Assembly (NCBI GenBank): GCA_001725155.1 | Contig: MEFP01000030.1 | Coordinates: 372,001 to 436,000, forward strand | Reading direction: 5' to 3' | Source of the DNA: Lysobacteraceae bacterium SCN 69-320 | GTDB lineage: Bacteria; Pseudomonadota; Gammaproteobacteria; Xanthomonadales; Rhodanobacteraceae | Length of the DNA: 64,000 nt | Shown: positions 40,325 to 48,447 of the stretch, piece after piece | Layout: each line of letters opens with the position of its first letter | Numbering within the stretch: position 1 is the stretch's first letter | Notes under the pieces: generated by a model | What the model saw: the letters and a program-made list of their open reading frames with translations, nothing else | Databases searched by the model: none | Told to the model about the DNA's origin: nothing | Program-made: the position numbers and the translations under genes

Positions 40325-42136
40325 ATGAGAATAAGCAGGGTCGTAATAAAGAACTTTAGGTCGTTCGACCTCCTTGACGTATCGCTGTCCGAGACAACGA
40401 GCTGCGTCATTGGCGAGAACAACACCGGCAAGAGTAACTTCCTGCATGCGATTCGCCTCTGCATTGACGCATCGCTTCCGTCCACGTACCGGTCACTAAT
40501 CGCAAGCGATATTCATGCGGCGCTCGACCTCTCGAATCCTGAGCAGGTTCTTGTCGGATTGGAGATCGTCGACTTTTCAGGGAAGATCAACGAGGAGGCA
40601 CTTGTTGGAGCATGGCAATGTGAGCCTGGCGTCGCGCGCATCATCTACCGCTTCCGCCCGAAGTTGTCCGTAAGGGAGGATCTAGAAGCGGAGGAGATCT
40701 CGCCTGGAGACCTGAAGCTTTCCGACTATCAGTGGGAGATCGCCGGCGGTGGTGATGGCGCCAAGGGCCTCGCAGAGATCGAATGGGACGAAGATGTCGG
40801 GACAGCCATCAGATTCAGCGATCTGCAGTCGTTCTTGGTCGTCTTTCTGCCAGCGTTGCGCGATGTTGAGAGCGAACTACGCCAGTTCCGTAGTTCGCCG
40901 CTGGCGCGCCTCATCGAAGCAATGGAAATTGACGAGGACGAAAAGGATGAGTTAGTTGAGATACTTCGCGAGGCGAACGACAAAATAGCGGGCTCGACTT
41001 CTATTGAGCAAATCGCAGCAGCAATCGACAGTTCATTCAAGAACGTTTCGGGGCCAGCCTTCAGCATGGACGTGGCTCTCGGCTTAGCCGAGCCGTCTTT
41101 CCAGGCAATTCTTAGGGCTCTACGGATCTTGCTAAGCAATAAGGTGGTGACGGACTTCGACCCTGGCTCAAACGGATTGGGCCTAAACAACATTCTCTAC
41201 GTTGCCATCCTCATTGAGTACTTCCATAAGCGAGTGGCACAAGGGAAGACGGCAGGACAGATAATCTTGTTTGAAGAGCCTGAAGCTCATCTACACCCTC
41301 AATTGCAAGTATCGCTTTTCAAGGCACTAAGCGCTCTGCCGTTTCAGTCGATCTTGACGACACATAGCACGCATATCACATCGAATGCCCCTTTGTCGTC
41401 ATACGTCGTTCTTACTCAACTACAGGACGGCGGGGTTGCGGCGTGCGTGCCGTCGGTTGATGCCGAGCTAGAGGAATCCGAAGTACGCGACCTCGAACGC
41501 TATCTCGATGCCACGAAATCGAACCTACTCTTTGCGCGCAAGGTGATGCTTGTCGAGGGGCCTGCAGAGCTGTTCTTGATTCCGGCACTGTTCAAGGCGG
41601 TAAAAGGCATTGACCTTGAGAGAGAGGGGATTTCAGTAATTCCCATCTATGGCGTTCACTTCGACGTTTACGCAAAACTATTCTCAGAGGGTTCGCTAAA
41701 TAAGAAATGCGCCATCATTGCAGACGGGGACCTGAAACCCAGCGATGCAGACCCAGAACTTGAAGGAGAGGATGATCTTCCTGAAGCTACAAACTTAAAA
41801 GAGCTAGAAAATGACCATGTTCGAGTGTTCACCTGCGTTACTACATTTGAGCGTGCGCTAGTCAACGAAGGAACTCTTAGCATGTTCGCGCAAGCGGCGG
41901 ACGAGGTGGGAGCTCCGAAGGTCGCGGCAAAACTACGCAAGGGCGCAAAGGATCTTGCGAAAGCGCAAGCGGATCAGAAGAAAAGCATACTAGACCCACT
42001 CCGCAATTCCGTTCTGAGTACGGCTATTCGCTTCGGAAAAGCTCGTTTCGCGCAGTTAGCAGCTGGGCACGCAGTGTCTGCGAAGCTTATGCCGAAGTAT
42101 CTCGTCGATGCTCTCGAATGGTTGCGCGAAGAATGA
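40325..42136 (+). CDS. gajA: Gabija nuclease GajA (OLD-family ATPase-TOPRIM)
   Basis: 603-residue protein. An ABC-type ATPase domain with Walker A GENNTGKS (30-37), an inserted region (about 90-270), and ABC Walker B IILFEEPEAH (313-322) followed by TTHSTHI. The TOPRIM domain has VMLVEGPAE (E411) and the metal-binding IIADGDLKPSD (D467, D469). GajA nicks DNA when nucleotide pools fall, and with GajB blocks phage. The stop overlaps the start of a UvrD-type helicase gene as ATGA, the standard Gabija/class 2 OLD arrangement. AT-richer than the chromosome, so acquired. Confidence 0.92.
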   Translation: MRISRVVIKNFRSFDLLDVSLSETTSCVIGENNTGKSNFLHAIRLCIDASLPSTYRSLIASDIHAALDLSNPEQVLVGLEIVDFSGKINEEALVGAWQCEPGVARIIYRFRPKLSVREDLEAEEISPGDLKLSDYQWEIAGGGDGAKGLAEIEWDEDVGTAIRFSDLQSFLVVFLPALRDVESELRQFRSSPLARLIEAMEIDEDEKDELVEILREANDKIAGSTSIEQIAAAIDSSFKNVSGPAFSMDVALGLAEPSFQAILRALRILLSNKVVTDFDPGSNGLGLNNILYVAILIEYFHKRVAQGKTAGQIILFEEPEAHLHPQLQVSLFKALSALPFQSILTTHSTHITSNAPLSSYVVLTQLQDGGVAACVPSVDAELEESEVRDLERYLDATKSNLLFARKVMLVEGPAELFLIPALFKAVKGIDLEREGISVIPIYGVHFDVYAKLFSEGSLNKKCAIIADGDLKPSDADPELEGEDDLPEATNLKELENDHVRVFTCVTTFERALVNEGTLSMFAQAADEVGAPKVAAKLRKGAKDLAKAQADQKKSILDPLRNSVLSTAIRFGKARFAQLAAGHAVSAKLMPKYLVDALEWLREE

Positions 42137-43905
42137 AGCTCACCAAAGAGCAGCGCGAAGCCGTCCTCTATGACCAGAACACCATTCTCTCGGCGTGCCC
42201 AGGAAGCGGGAAGACGCGGGTCATAATCTCAAAGATAGTTCGCGTCCTCGATGAGGTTCGGACTACGCCACGCCGCGTGTCGTGTATCACGTACACGAAC
42301 ACGGCCGTGCATGAAATCGAGTCTCGCATCCAGGTTCATCTGCAACCCGATGACGAGCGATACTTCGAAGTAAGCACGATACATTCATTCTGCCTAAACA
42401 ATATTTTTCGTCTTTTTAAGCATTTTGTTCCCGGTTATGAAACTGGATTTAGGGTCCTGACTAGGGAAACTCCTGATTTCGAAAGGTTAGTCCGCGCTGT
42501 TTGGGCAAAACATAATCGCGTGGACATCGGCTATAGCGATTTCGAAGAGTTTACCCAGCTACGGTTGGACGTGACTGGCGAGCCGGTCGGCAACTCTATT
42601 GATCGAGGGGCTATCAACGCGCAGGTCGCAAAAGACTACTGGGCGCGTATCCAGGCCGAAGGCTTTATCGACTTCGCGAATATTGTCTACCAGTCACTGA
42701 AGCTGTTGCGCGAACACGCCGAGATTCTCGACTACGTATCTGCAAAATTCGCATGGATATTGGTTGACGAGTTCCAGGACACCAGTGACCTGCAAGTAGA
42801 AATTCTGTCGATCATAGCGGCGAAAGGACGCACTCGTCTGCTACTAGTGGGGGACCAGGTGCAGTCAATTTTTCGTTTCGCAGGCGCACGCCCTGACTTG
42901 GCAGATAGTTTCGCAAAGAAAATAAACGCCCGTACGGACATCAAGCTTTCTGGAAATTTCCGCTCAAGCAAGCCGATCATTGCTCATGCAGAGCGCTTGT
43001 TTTCGCGCAATCCTCCGATGGCCGCCCTCGGCTCATCGGCAGAGTTCACGGAAAAGCCGGAATGGTGGTTCGGCAATCGACCCTTTGATGTTATAACCGA
43101 GCGATTCCTTCCTATGCTCAAAAAACTGAGCATACCGATTGGAAACGCGGCGATTCTCGCCCCGACTTGGTTCTCCCTTTTTCCGCTTGGCAAGCTATTG
43201 CGCGGAGCAGGCATCCCAATTGTGGGGCCAGGCGCAAGACCTTACAGAAAAGGGCAGTTTGCGCCAATAGCTGAAGCTGTATGCGGATACCTCATGGATT
43301 CCAACGGTTCCGGTATAGCCTCAGTTGAAAAGGCTCTTTTCAGTACGCTGTTGGACACAACTGGCCGCCCCAATTTCGGAATATTTTCGTATAGAGGGCG
43401 CGCGACGGCGTTTCGCCTCATCGCTATCGCGAAAGAACTCCGGAAAACGACTCCGGGCGCAGTACCTTGGCTCAGAGCGTCAGCCGATGCCTTTTCTGAT
43501 GTACTCATTGAGGAGGAGTACATGAGCCGAGAGGAGAAACAGATATTCGCTCTCTCGGTAGAGGCGATGAACGCAGACATTATTAAGAACAAGATCGACC
43601 CGGCAGGGCTTTCACTTGACGATCTGGGTATTTACGCGAGCCCGAACACTGCGCTCAAACTCTCGTCGATCCATTGGTCTAAGGGGCGAGAGTTCGACGC
43701 CGTAGCAATGATTGACTTGCACGAGCGAGTGATTCCCTCCGGATACTCGACATCGACCGAGGATTTCGCGGAGCAGAAGCGCCTCTTCTACGTTGGTGTC
43801 ACTCGCGCGCGCCGATATTTGTTGTATGTAACGGAACGACAGCCTCGCAATGGCCCATCGCGATATCTTCTTGAAGCCGATGGGGTCGGATTCAAGGCCA
43901 GTTGA
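42133..43905 (+). CDS. gajB: Gabija helicase GajB (UvrD/Rep family)
   Basis: 590-residue superfamily 1A helicase. Walker A SACPGSGKT (20-28), TYTNTAVHEI, STIHSFCLN (motif Ib region), Walker B LVDEFQDTSDLQ (D212-E213), motif III-IV LLVGDQVQSIFRFAGA, NFRSSKPI, and C-terminal IHWSKGREFDAV and LFYVGVTRAR. All motifs are intact. GajB senses DNA ends or ssDNA and activates GajA, using nucleotides. ATG 42133 overlaps the gajA stop; a GTG-like upstream extension to 42118 is less likely. Somewhat longer than the classic Bacillus GajB (about 500 residues). Confidence 0.9.
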   Translation: MKLTKEQREAVLYDQNTILSACPGSGKTRVIISKIVRVLDEVRTTPRRVSCITYTNTAVHEIESRIQVHLQPDDERYFEVSTIHSFCLNNIFRLFKHFVPGYETGFRVLTRETPDFERLVRAVWAKHNRVDIGYSDFEEFTQLRLDVTGEPVGNSIDRGAINAQVAKDYWARIQAEGFIDFANIVYQSLKLLREHAEILDYVSAKFAWILVDEFQDTSDLQVEILSIIAAKGRTRLLLVGDQVQSIFRFAGARPDLADSFAKKINARTDIKLSGNFRSSKPIIAHAERLFSRNPPMAALGSSAEFTEKPEWWFGNRPFDVITERFLPMLKKLSIPIGNAAILAPTWFSLFPLGKLLRGAGIPIVGPGARPYRKGQFAPIAEAVCGYLMDSNGSGIASVEKALFSTLLDTTGRPNFGIFSYRGRATAFRLIAIAKELRKTTPGAVPWLRASADAFSDVLIEEEYMSREEKQIFALSVEAMNADIIKNKIDPAGLSLDDLGIYASPNTALKLSSIHWSKGREFDAVAMIDLHERVIPSGYSTSTEDFAEQKRLFYVGVTRARRYLLYVTERQPRNGPSRYLLEADGVGFKAS

Positions 43906-44260
43906 AAGCACTGACGATGTTTGCAGAAGGTGCCTTAGCAAACTATTTGCGACTTTCGATGGGGTAGGTACTTCGAGTCATTTGGAGCTCCGGCCGCGCT
44001 GCAGTCGCGCCGGTGGTGGTTCGATCGGCCAGGCGGGGCTTTATTCATCCTCAGCGTATGCGAGCGTCCCTTGCCCGCCGCGTGCCCGCGACCTCACGAA
44101 CGGCATCAGTCTGCGCGCGCCTGCCGGCGGGCGCATCAGTAGACGGCCGGTGCTCGCCTCGGAATTTTCTGAACAGCCACGCGCTGGTGTCGCTCCGCAG
44201 CATTGAGCGGCCCTAACTGCGCGCTATTCTTGCCCTGCCGGCGGATGCAGGAACTCAGAA
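43906..44260. other. Spacer between gajB and the SRAP gene, no gene seen
   Basis: About 355 bases. Open frames here are continuations of frames overlapping gajB and show no start with a ribosome site. GC content rises sharply compared with gajAB, indicating a junction between two acquired segments. Confidence 0.5.
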
Positions 44261-45202
44261 ATGTGTTATTCGGCAATGGTTTGGGCGGACTACCACGCCT
44301 TCGTCCGACGATTCGGCGCGAAGCTGAGCATTGAGGAGTTCGTGCGGCTCTTCCGGGTGCGAGAGAACGGCGGCAAGGTCAAGATCCCGCGCGGGATGGA
44401 AGACGCCTTCAAGGACGCCACTGTCGGCGCTGAGAAGCTGATTTACGACCTCGCGCGCCGCTACCGCGACGAGCAGCGGAACAGGCACCTGATGGAGATC
44501 ATCGAGCAGGGAGAACGGCTCCAACGTGCCCAGGCATCGCTGGAGAAGAAGGCCACGAAGAAGGCGGCCGATGACGTTCGCATTGCCGGGAACAAGATTG
44601 CAGCGGCACAGCGTCGACTTGATGAGCTGGACCGTGACGAACCCGCGCCCAAGGACTCCCGCATCTATCCAGGCGACTATGCGCCGGTGATGATCGTGCA
44701 GAACGGCGAGCGCCTTGTTGTGCCCATGCGCTATCAGTGCCGCATTTCTGGCGTCCCGGCATCTTTCGACGAGAAGTATCCGGGGACGTACAACGCGCGC
44801 CTCGACAGCCTCGAAGGGTACTGGCGAAACCTGTTTGGCCGGTCGCACGGAGTTGCAGTCGTCACGCGCTTCTATGAGCACGTCGAGCGCCTGGACGACG
44901 AAGGCAAGCGCCGCAATGAAGTGCTTGAGTTTCGCCCTCAGGACGGACGGGAAATGCTGGTCGCCTGTCTCTGGTCCAGGTGGACCGATGAGGACACCGA
45001 CGAAGAACTACTGAGTTTCGCGGCGATCACGACCGATCCGCCGCCGGAAGTCATCGCCGCGGGCCATGACCGCTGCATTATTCCGATACGCGCTGAACAC
45101 CTGGATGCATGGCTATCGCCCGAAGGCCGCAGCCTGGGCGAGCTGTACGCGATCCTTGAAGATCGGGACCGGCCGTACTACGAGCACACGGTCGCCGACT
45201 AG
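44261..45202 (+). CDS. SRAP-family protein (YedK/HMCES-like) with coiled-coil insert
   Basis: 313-residue SOS response-associated peptidase family protein. The family forms a covalent bond between Cys2 and abasic sites in ssDNA. Seen: MCYSAMVWADYHAFVRRFGA with Cys2; a helical, charged insert (about 75-130); NARLDSLEGYW (active-site Asn), RFYEHVERL (Glu), and AGHDRCIIPIRAEHLDAWL (His). All key residues are present. It is longer than YedK (about 220) because of the insert. ATG 44261 fixes Cys2, which must be exposed after Met removal. On islands such genes may protect ssDNA intermediates; that role is inference. Confidence 0.85.
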   Translation: MCYSAMVWADYHAFVRRFGAKLSIEEFVRLFRVRENGGKVKIPRGMEDAFKDATVGAEKLIYDLARRYRDEQRNRHLMEIIEQGERLQRAQASLEKKATKKAADDVRIAGNKIAAAQRRLDELDRDEPAPKDSRIYPGDYAPVMIVQNGERLVVPMRYQCRISGVPASFDEKYPGTYNARLDSLEGYWRNLFGRSHGVAVVTRFYEHVERLDDEGKRRNEVLEFRPQDGREMLVACLWSRWTDEDTDEELLSFAAITTDPPPEVIAAGHDRCIIPIRAEHLDAWLSPEGRSLGELYAILEDRDRPYYEHTVAD

Positions 45203-45260
45203 GTATCAGGCGATGAGACGGCCCCATCGTAAACCGGCGCGCAAACACCGGAGGATGGCG

Positions 45261-45455
45261 ATGCAGTGCACTGAGTCCGCCAGGACGCGATACCCCGAGG
45301 GGGGCGGGTACTACCGCCCGGCCAATACGCCAGAAGTGCTCATTGCGTGTCGATGCACAGGCGCCTGCCCGACGCCGTGCCTCGGCCAATGCGGCTGCAA
45401 GGCTTGCCTTGCCGCGTACGAGGACTGGGACGCGTACGGCTCGCTCGATTCCTAG
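45261..45455 (+). CDS. Small Cys-rich protein
   Basis: 64-residue protein, with nine Cys in all. After a polar N-terminus (MQCTESARTRYPEGGGYYRP) comes IACRCTGACPTPCLGQCGCK and ACLAAYEDWDAYG: eight Cys within 20 residues, suggesting one or two zinc sites. ATG 45261 has GGAGG six bases upstream; an ATG at 45255 would add two residues. It follows the SRAP gene by 58 bases on the same strand, and its stop overlaps the convergent gene's stop. Not recognised; likely metal-binding. Confidence 0.6.
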   Translation: MQCTESARTRYPEGGGYYRPANTPEVLIACRCTGACPTPCLGQCGCKACLAAYEDWDAYGSLDS

Positions 45456-46099
45456 ACTGCGGTGCTTCCCGCCCGGATCTGCCGCTCGCGCAGTTTCGGC
45501 TGAGCATTGCCGAGCAATCCAGATGCCATCTGATGGGACGTCTTGAGCCAAGAGTCGCGACTGTTGACGCCGATCACGACGGGCGCGACGTGCCCAAACC
45601 GCTCCCGGTCGCATCGCTGCCGGGTGATAACGCCGAACGAGTAGCGCCGCGGGGTGCCCTTAGGCACGCCCTCATTGGACAGTGAGCAAAAGACACCGGC
45701 AAAAGTCGTCGGCTGCTCCTGAAATGGCAGGAACGCGGTTGCGTGGCCCGCGACGCTAGCCACGTACCCGGAGGCCGGCACCAGGCAGCGCCTCAGAAGC
45801 GAGTCGTTTGCCCAGAGCGGGCGAAGCGGATATGCCGAGAGCTTGGCGACGTCGAAGGTCGCAAGCTGGTGATGACCGCCCTGATGAACCTCACCCTCAG
45901 GCAGCAGCCCCCAAAGCGCAGTCACCAACGCACCGCCCCCGGCGGCGCAAGGAATCACGATTGGCAGCCAGTCGAGCGGCCGGCAGACCTTGCGCCGTGG
46001 CGGCAATGCGACGCGCGCTATGGCGTCCCACATGATGACTGAGCCGTCCGCAGCGAAGGGCGGAATATCGTGGTGGGGGTCTGACCAGAACGAAAGCAT
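45452..46099 (-). CDS. Degenerate SRAP-like protein
   Basis: About 215 residues. The SRAP scaffold can be traced: WGLLPEG, LWANDSLLRRCLVPASGYVA (family RRCLIPADGFYEW), TFAGVFCSL, RYSFGVITRQ and HVAPVVIGVNSRDSWL (family HDRMPVIL...WL). But the usual N-terminal Met-Cys is not found, the Asn motif is lost, and the active Glu in GFYEW is replaced (GYVAS). It may be a non-catalytic DNA-binding relative or a decaying gene. The start is uncertain: ATG 46099 is used; the frame is open to 46252. Convergent with the Cys-rich gene, overlapping by four bases. Confidence 0.55.
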   Translation of the reverse strand: MLSFWSDPHHDIPPFAADGSVIMWDAIARVALPPRRKVCRPLDWLPIVIPCAAGGGALVTALWGLLPEGEVHQGGHHQLATFDVAKLSAYPLRPLWANDSLLRRCLVPASGYVASVAGHATAFLPFQEQPTTFAGVFCSLSNEGVPKGTPRRYSFGVITRQRCDRERFGHVAPVVIGVNSRDSWLKTSHQMASGLLGNAQPKLRERQIRAGSTAV

Positions 46100-46106
46100 A
46101 CGGATA

Positions 46107-46120
46107 CGTACAATTGTACG
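46107..46120. promoter_or_regulatory. 14-bp perfect palindrome before the degenerate SRAP gene
   Basis: CGTACAATTGTACG, fully self-complementary, eight bases upstream of the assumed start at 46099. In this GC-rich genome an AT-centred palindrome here is a likely operator. It does not match the Xanthomonas-type LexA box as I recall it, so the regulator is unknown. Confidence 0.45.
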
Positions 46121-46285
46121 GGTCCGGCAGCGTATGGCGGCCGCCCATGGTCCGCAAGTCACAAGACGTGAAATCCTGCCCTGATAAATGCCGCCGCGAC
46201 GTGGTGTCCGACTCGACGGCATACTGCTTGGTCTTGAAGCGCGACCGCGCAACGCACCGTCGAGGCTTCAGACCTGCGCCCAAAT

Positions 46286-46376
46286 ACCCTGTGCAGGAGA
46301 ATTGTCCTGCACAACTCCTACACAGGGTAATTTCGGCGATTTTTATCCTTTATAATCAGATACATGCTGATGTATC
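46286..46376. promoter_or_regulatory. Right-end arm-type repeats, TTTATAATC and palindromes
   Basis: ACCCTGTGCAGGAG (46286-46299) and CTCCTACACAGGGT (46315-46328) form a 14-bp inverted repeat with one mismatch, with another CCTGCACA at 46306-46313 in the centre. TTTATAATC (46349-46357) repeats the left-end motif in the same orientation. GATACAT / ATGTATC (46359-46365 / 46370-46376) is a further perfect inverted repeat. These words shared with 21074-21142 suggest integrase arm sites. Confidence 0.5.
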
Positions 46377-46384
46377 ATCCCTTT

Positions 46385-46400
46385 CAAGGGGAGAGGAGTG
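46385..46400. other. attR: CAAGGGG repeat and right half of the target hairpin
   Basis: CAAGGGG (46385-46391) overlaps GGGAGAGGAGTG (46389-46400), the exact complement of the left-flank arm at 21011-21022. Chromosomal composition resumes from here. See the attL entry for the rebuilt site. Confidence 0.75.
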
Positions 46401-46448
46401 CAGAAACGCGAAGTCGTCGACGCTGCGCATCCGGCGAGAGGATCGGCC

Positions 46449-48233
46449 TCACGCCGCCAGCGGCAGTTCCGGCGTCACCTCCTCGACCGCATCCGGCGCG
46501 AACTTGCCCTGGTCGGCGAGCTCGGCGAACAGGCCGCCCTTGGCCACGAGTTCGTCGAAGCGGCCGCTTTCGACGAGGCGGCCCTGGTCGAGCACGAGGA
46601 TCAGGTCGGCGTTGCGCACGGTCGACAGGCGATGCGCGATGACGAAGGTCGTGCGGCCCCGGGACAGACCGGTCAACGCCTTCTGGATGCGCGCCTCGGT
46701 GCCGTTGTCGAGCGCGCTGGTCGCTTCGTCGAGGATCAGGATCGGCGCGTCCTTGAGCATGGCGCGCGCGATCGCGAGCCGCTGGCGTTCGCCGCCCGAC
46801 AGCGAGCGGCCCCGTTCGGCGACGAGCGTGTCGTAACCGTCGGCCTTGGTGCTGATGAACGCATGCGCTTCGGCCGCGCGTGCGGCGGCTTCGATCTCGG
46901 CCTGGGTCGCATCCGGATTGGCCACGCGCAGGTTGTCGCCGATCGAGCGGTAGAACAGGCCCGGCTCCTGGAACACCACGCCGATATTGCGGCGCAGGGA
47001 ATCCAGCCCGATCGAGCGCAGATCCTTGCCGTCGATGCGGATCGCGCCGGACTGCGGATCGTAGGCGCGATAGAGCAGGCTCAATGCCGTGGTCTTGCCG
47101 GCGCCGGTCGGACCGACCAGCGCGATCGTGCTGCCCGGCGCGGCGCGGAAGCTCAGATGGCGCACGGCCGGCACGGTGTCGCCGTCACTGCCGGCGTAGC
47201 CGAAGCTCACGTCGTCGAACTCGACTTCGCCGCGCGCGCGGCCGAGATCGACCGCGTCGGCGGCGTCGGCGATGGCCGGGCGCGTATCCAGCACTTCGAA
47301 GAAGTTGCGCAGCGAATGGGTCTGGAAGAACAGGCCGGAGATGAAGCCGGCGAACTGTTCCAGCCGGCCGATCAGCATCAGCGAGAAGCCGACGAAGCTG
47401 ACAATGTTGCCGACGCTGACCTCGCCCTTGGCGTGCAGGCTCGCGCCGAGCGCGAAGATCGCGACGATGGTCAAGGTGCTCGCGGCGCGGTTGAGCACCG
47501 ACAGCACGGCCCAGCCGCGCAGCACCGGATATTGCGCGCTGAGCACGCGCGCCATCATCGCGCGCAGCGCGGCGAGTTCTTCGCGCAGGCGCGTGAAGCT
47601 CTGCACGACGCCGACATGGCCGAACACGTCGCTGGCGCGCGTGGAGATCTCGTGGTGCAGTTCCTCGACCTCGGCCTGGGCCTTGTGCGTACGGCGGATC
47701 GCGATCGCGTTGAACACGGCGAAGCTGGTCATCAGCCCGACCATGAGCAGCGCGAGCTTCCAGTTCATGTACAGCGCGATCGGCACCATCACGAGGATGG
47801 ACAGCAGCGTCGCCAGATGCTCGCGGAAGAAGCCGAGCCAGAGGCCGAACAGATTGCTGACGCCGCCGTTCATGACGCGCGCGAGGCGGCCGGTGTGGTT
47901 TTCGCCGTGGAACGACAGCGGCAGCGACGCGCCGTGAGCAAAGAACTGTTCGATCGCGGCGAGGCGGCGGCGATGCGCGAGACGGTCCGCATGCAGCGAC
48001 ACCCAGACGCTGGCGACGACGCCGCCGAAGCCGGCCAGCGCCCAGTAGGCGATCAGCCGCGGCGCCTGCGCGGCGCCCGGCGCGGCCAGTGCGTCGACGA
48101 CCTGGCCGAACAGCATGGGTTCGAGAAAATAGATGCCGGCCAAGGCAAGGTTGGCCAGGGTCAGGGTGATGGCGAGCTTGCGTTCGGGCGCAAGGAATCC
48201 GATGACGCGCAGATACAGGCGCAGGATGTTCAC
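46449..48233 (-). CDS. NdvA/ChvA-like ABC exporter (fused permease-ATPase)
   Basis: 594-residue half-transporter working as a dimer in the inner membrane. Six-helix permease domain (about 1-310: LANLALAGIYFLEPMLFGQV, FHGENHTGRLARVM) and an ATPase with Walker A VGPTGAGKTT, Q-loop VVFQEPGLFYRSI, signature SLSGGERQRLAIA, Walker B ILILDEATSALD and H-loop VIAHRLST. The sequence most resembles the cyclic beta-glucan exporters ChvA/NdvA; lipid or peptide export as in MsbA relatives remains possible. GTG start at 48233 (VNILRLYLR). It is the first chromosomal gene right of the element, transcribed toward it. Confidence 0.87.
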   Translation of the reverse strand: MNILRLYLRVIGFLAPERKLAITLTLANLALAGIYFLEPMLFGQVVDALAAPGAAQAPRLIAYWALAGFGGVVASVWVSLHADRLAHRRRLAAIEQFFAHGASLPLSFHGENHTGRLARVMNGGVSNLFGLWLGFFREHLATLLSILVMVPIALYMNWKLALLMVGLMTSFAVFNAIAIRRTHKAQAEVEELHHEISTRASDVFGHVGVVQSFTRLREELAALRAMMARVLSAQYPVLRGWAVLSVLNRAASTLTIVAIFALGASLHAKGEVSVGNIVSFVGFSLMLIGRLEQFAGFISGLFFQTHSLRNFFEVLDTRPAIADAADAVDLGRARGEVEFDDVSFGYAGSDGDTVPAVRHLSFRAAPGSTIALVGPTGAGKTTALSLLYRAYDPQSGAIRIDGKDLRSIGLDSLRRNIGVVFQEPGLFYRSIGDNLRVANPDATQAEIEAAARAAEAHAFISTKADGYDTLVAERGRSLSGGERQRLAIARAMLKDAPILILDEATSALDNGTEARIQKALTGLSRGRTTFVIAHRLSTVRNADLILVLDQGRLVESGRFDELVAKGGLFAELADQGKFAPDAVEEVTPELPLAA

Positions 48234-48408
48234 CGACGTGGAGCTTCCCCGGAAGCGCAGGATTGCGCGGTGCGCATTGATGCACCCGCTCGCCTTCGCC
48301 TGCCTGAACGAAACGCCCCGCCGGCCCGGGTCTACAAAACGTAACGATCGCCGCCCCGCAAGCGTCTCGTGACGCCGCGGAATTTCCGGAGCTGCAGCGG
48401 CGGCAGGC

Positions 48409-48414
48409 TACAAT
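48409..48414 (+). promoter_or_regulatory. Candidate -10 box for purD
   Basis: TACAAT, 34 bases before the purD start codon in the purD/ABC exporter divergent gap. The best -35 at the proper distance is only TTCCGG, so support is weak. Confidence 0.3.
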
Positions 48415-48447
48415 CGCGCCCCGCTTCGCGTTTTCCTCAGGGTTGCC

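Larger units (their letters stand above)
21031..46391. mobile_element. Integrative element of about 25.4 kb with Gabija, T4CP-like and three tyrosine recombinases
   Basis: Bounded by CAAGGGG direct repeats and by the two halves of one palindrome. A tyrosine integrase gene adjoins the left end. The interior is visibly less GC-rich than the flanking genes, has longer non-coding gaps, and carries accessory genes: toxin-antitoxin, anti-phage, secreted protease and surface proteins, RadC-like, SRAP, and a VirD4/TraG-like coupling ATPase. No relaxase of a known family, no type IV channel, no replication initiator, no capsid or tail genes and no excisionase are recognised. It is best called an integrative element or genomic island, possibly mobilisable; self-transfer is not supported. 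Insertion is between two convergent chromosomal genes, so no host gene is broken. Confidence 0.8.

Noticed and set aside
40325-43905. OLD-family nuclease plus helicase read as a RecF/UvrD repair pair
   Set aside because: TOPRIM after the ABC ATPase and an adjacent overlapping UvrD-type helicase is the Gabija layout, and RecF lacks TOPRIM.
46107-46120. LexA box upstream of the SRAP-like gene
   Set aside because: The palindrome CGTACAATTGTACG does not match the LexA boxes I know for this order or for enterobacteria.
21074-46357. TTTATAATC at both ends taken as the crossover core of the element
   Set aside because: The flanking sequences beyond it do not match, while CAAGGGG with the split 12-bp palindrome further out explains both edges. 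It is kept as a possible arm site or -10 box.
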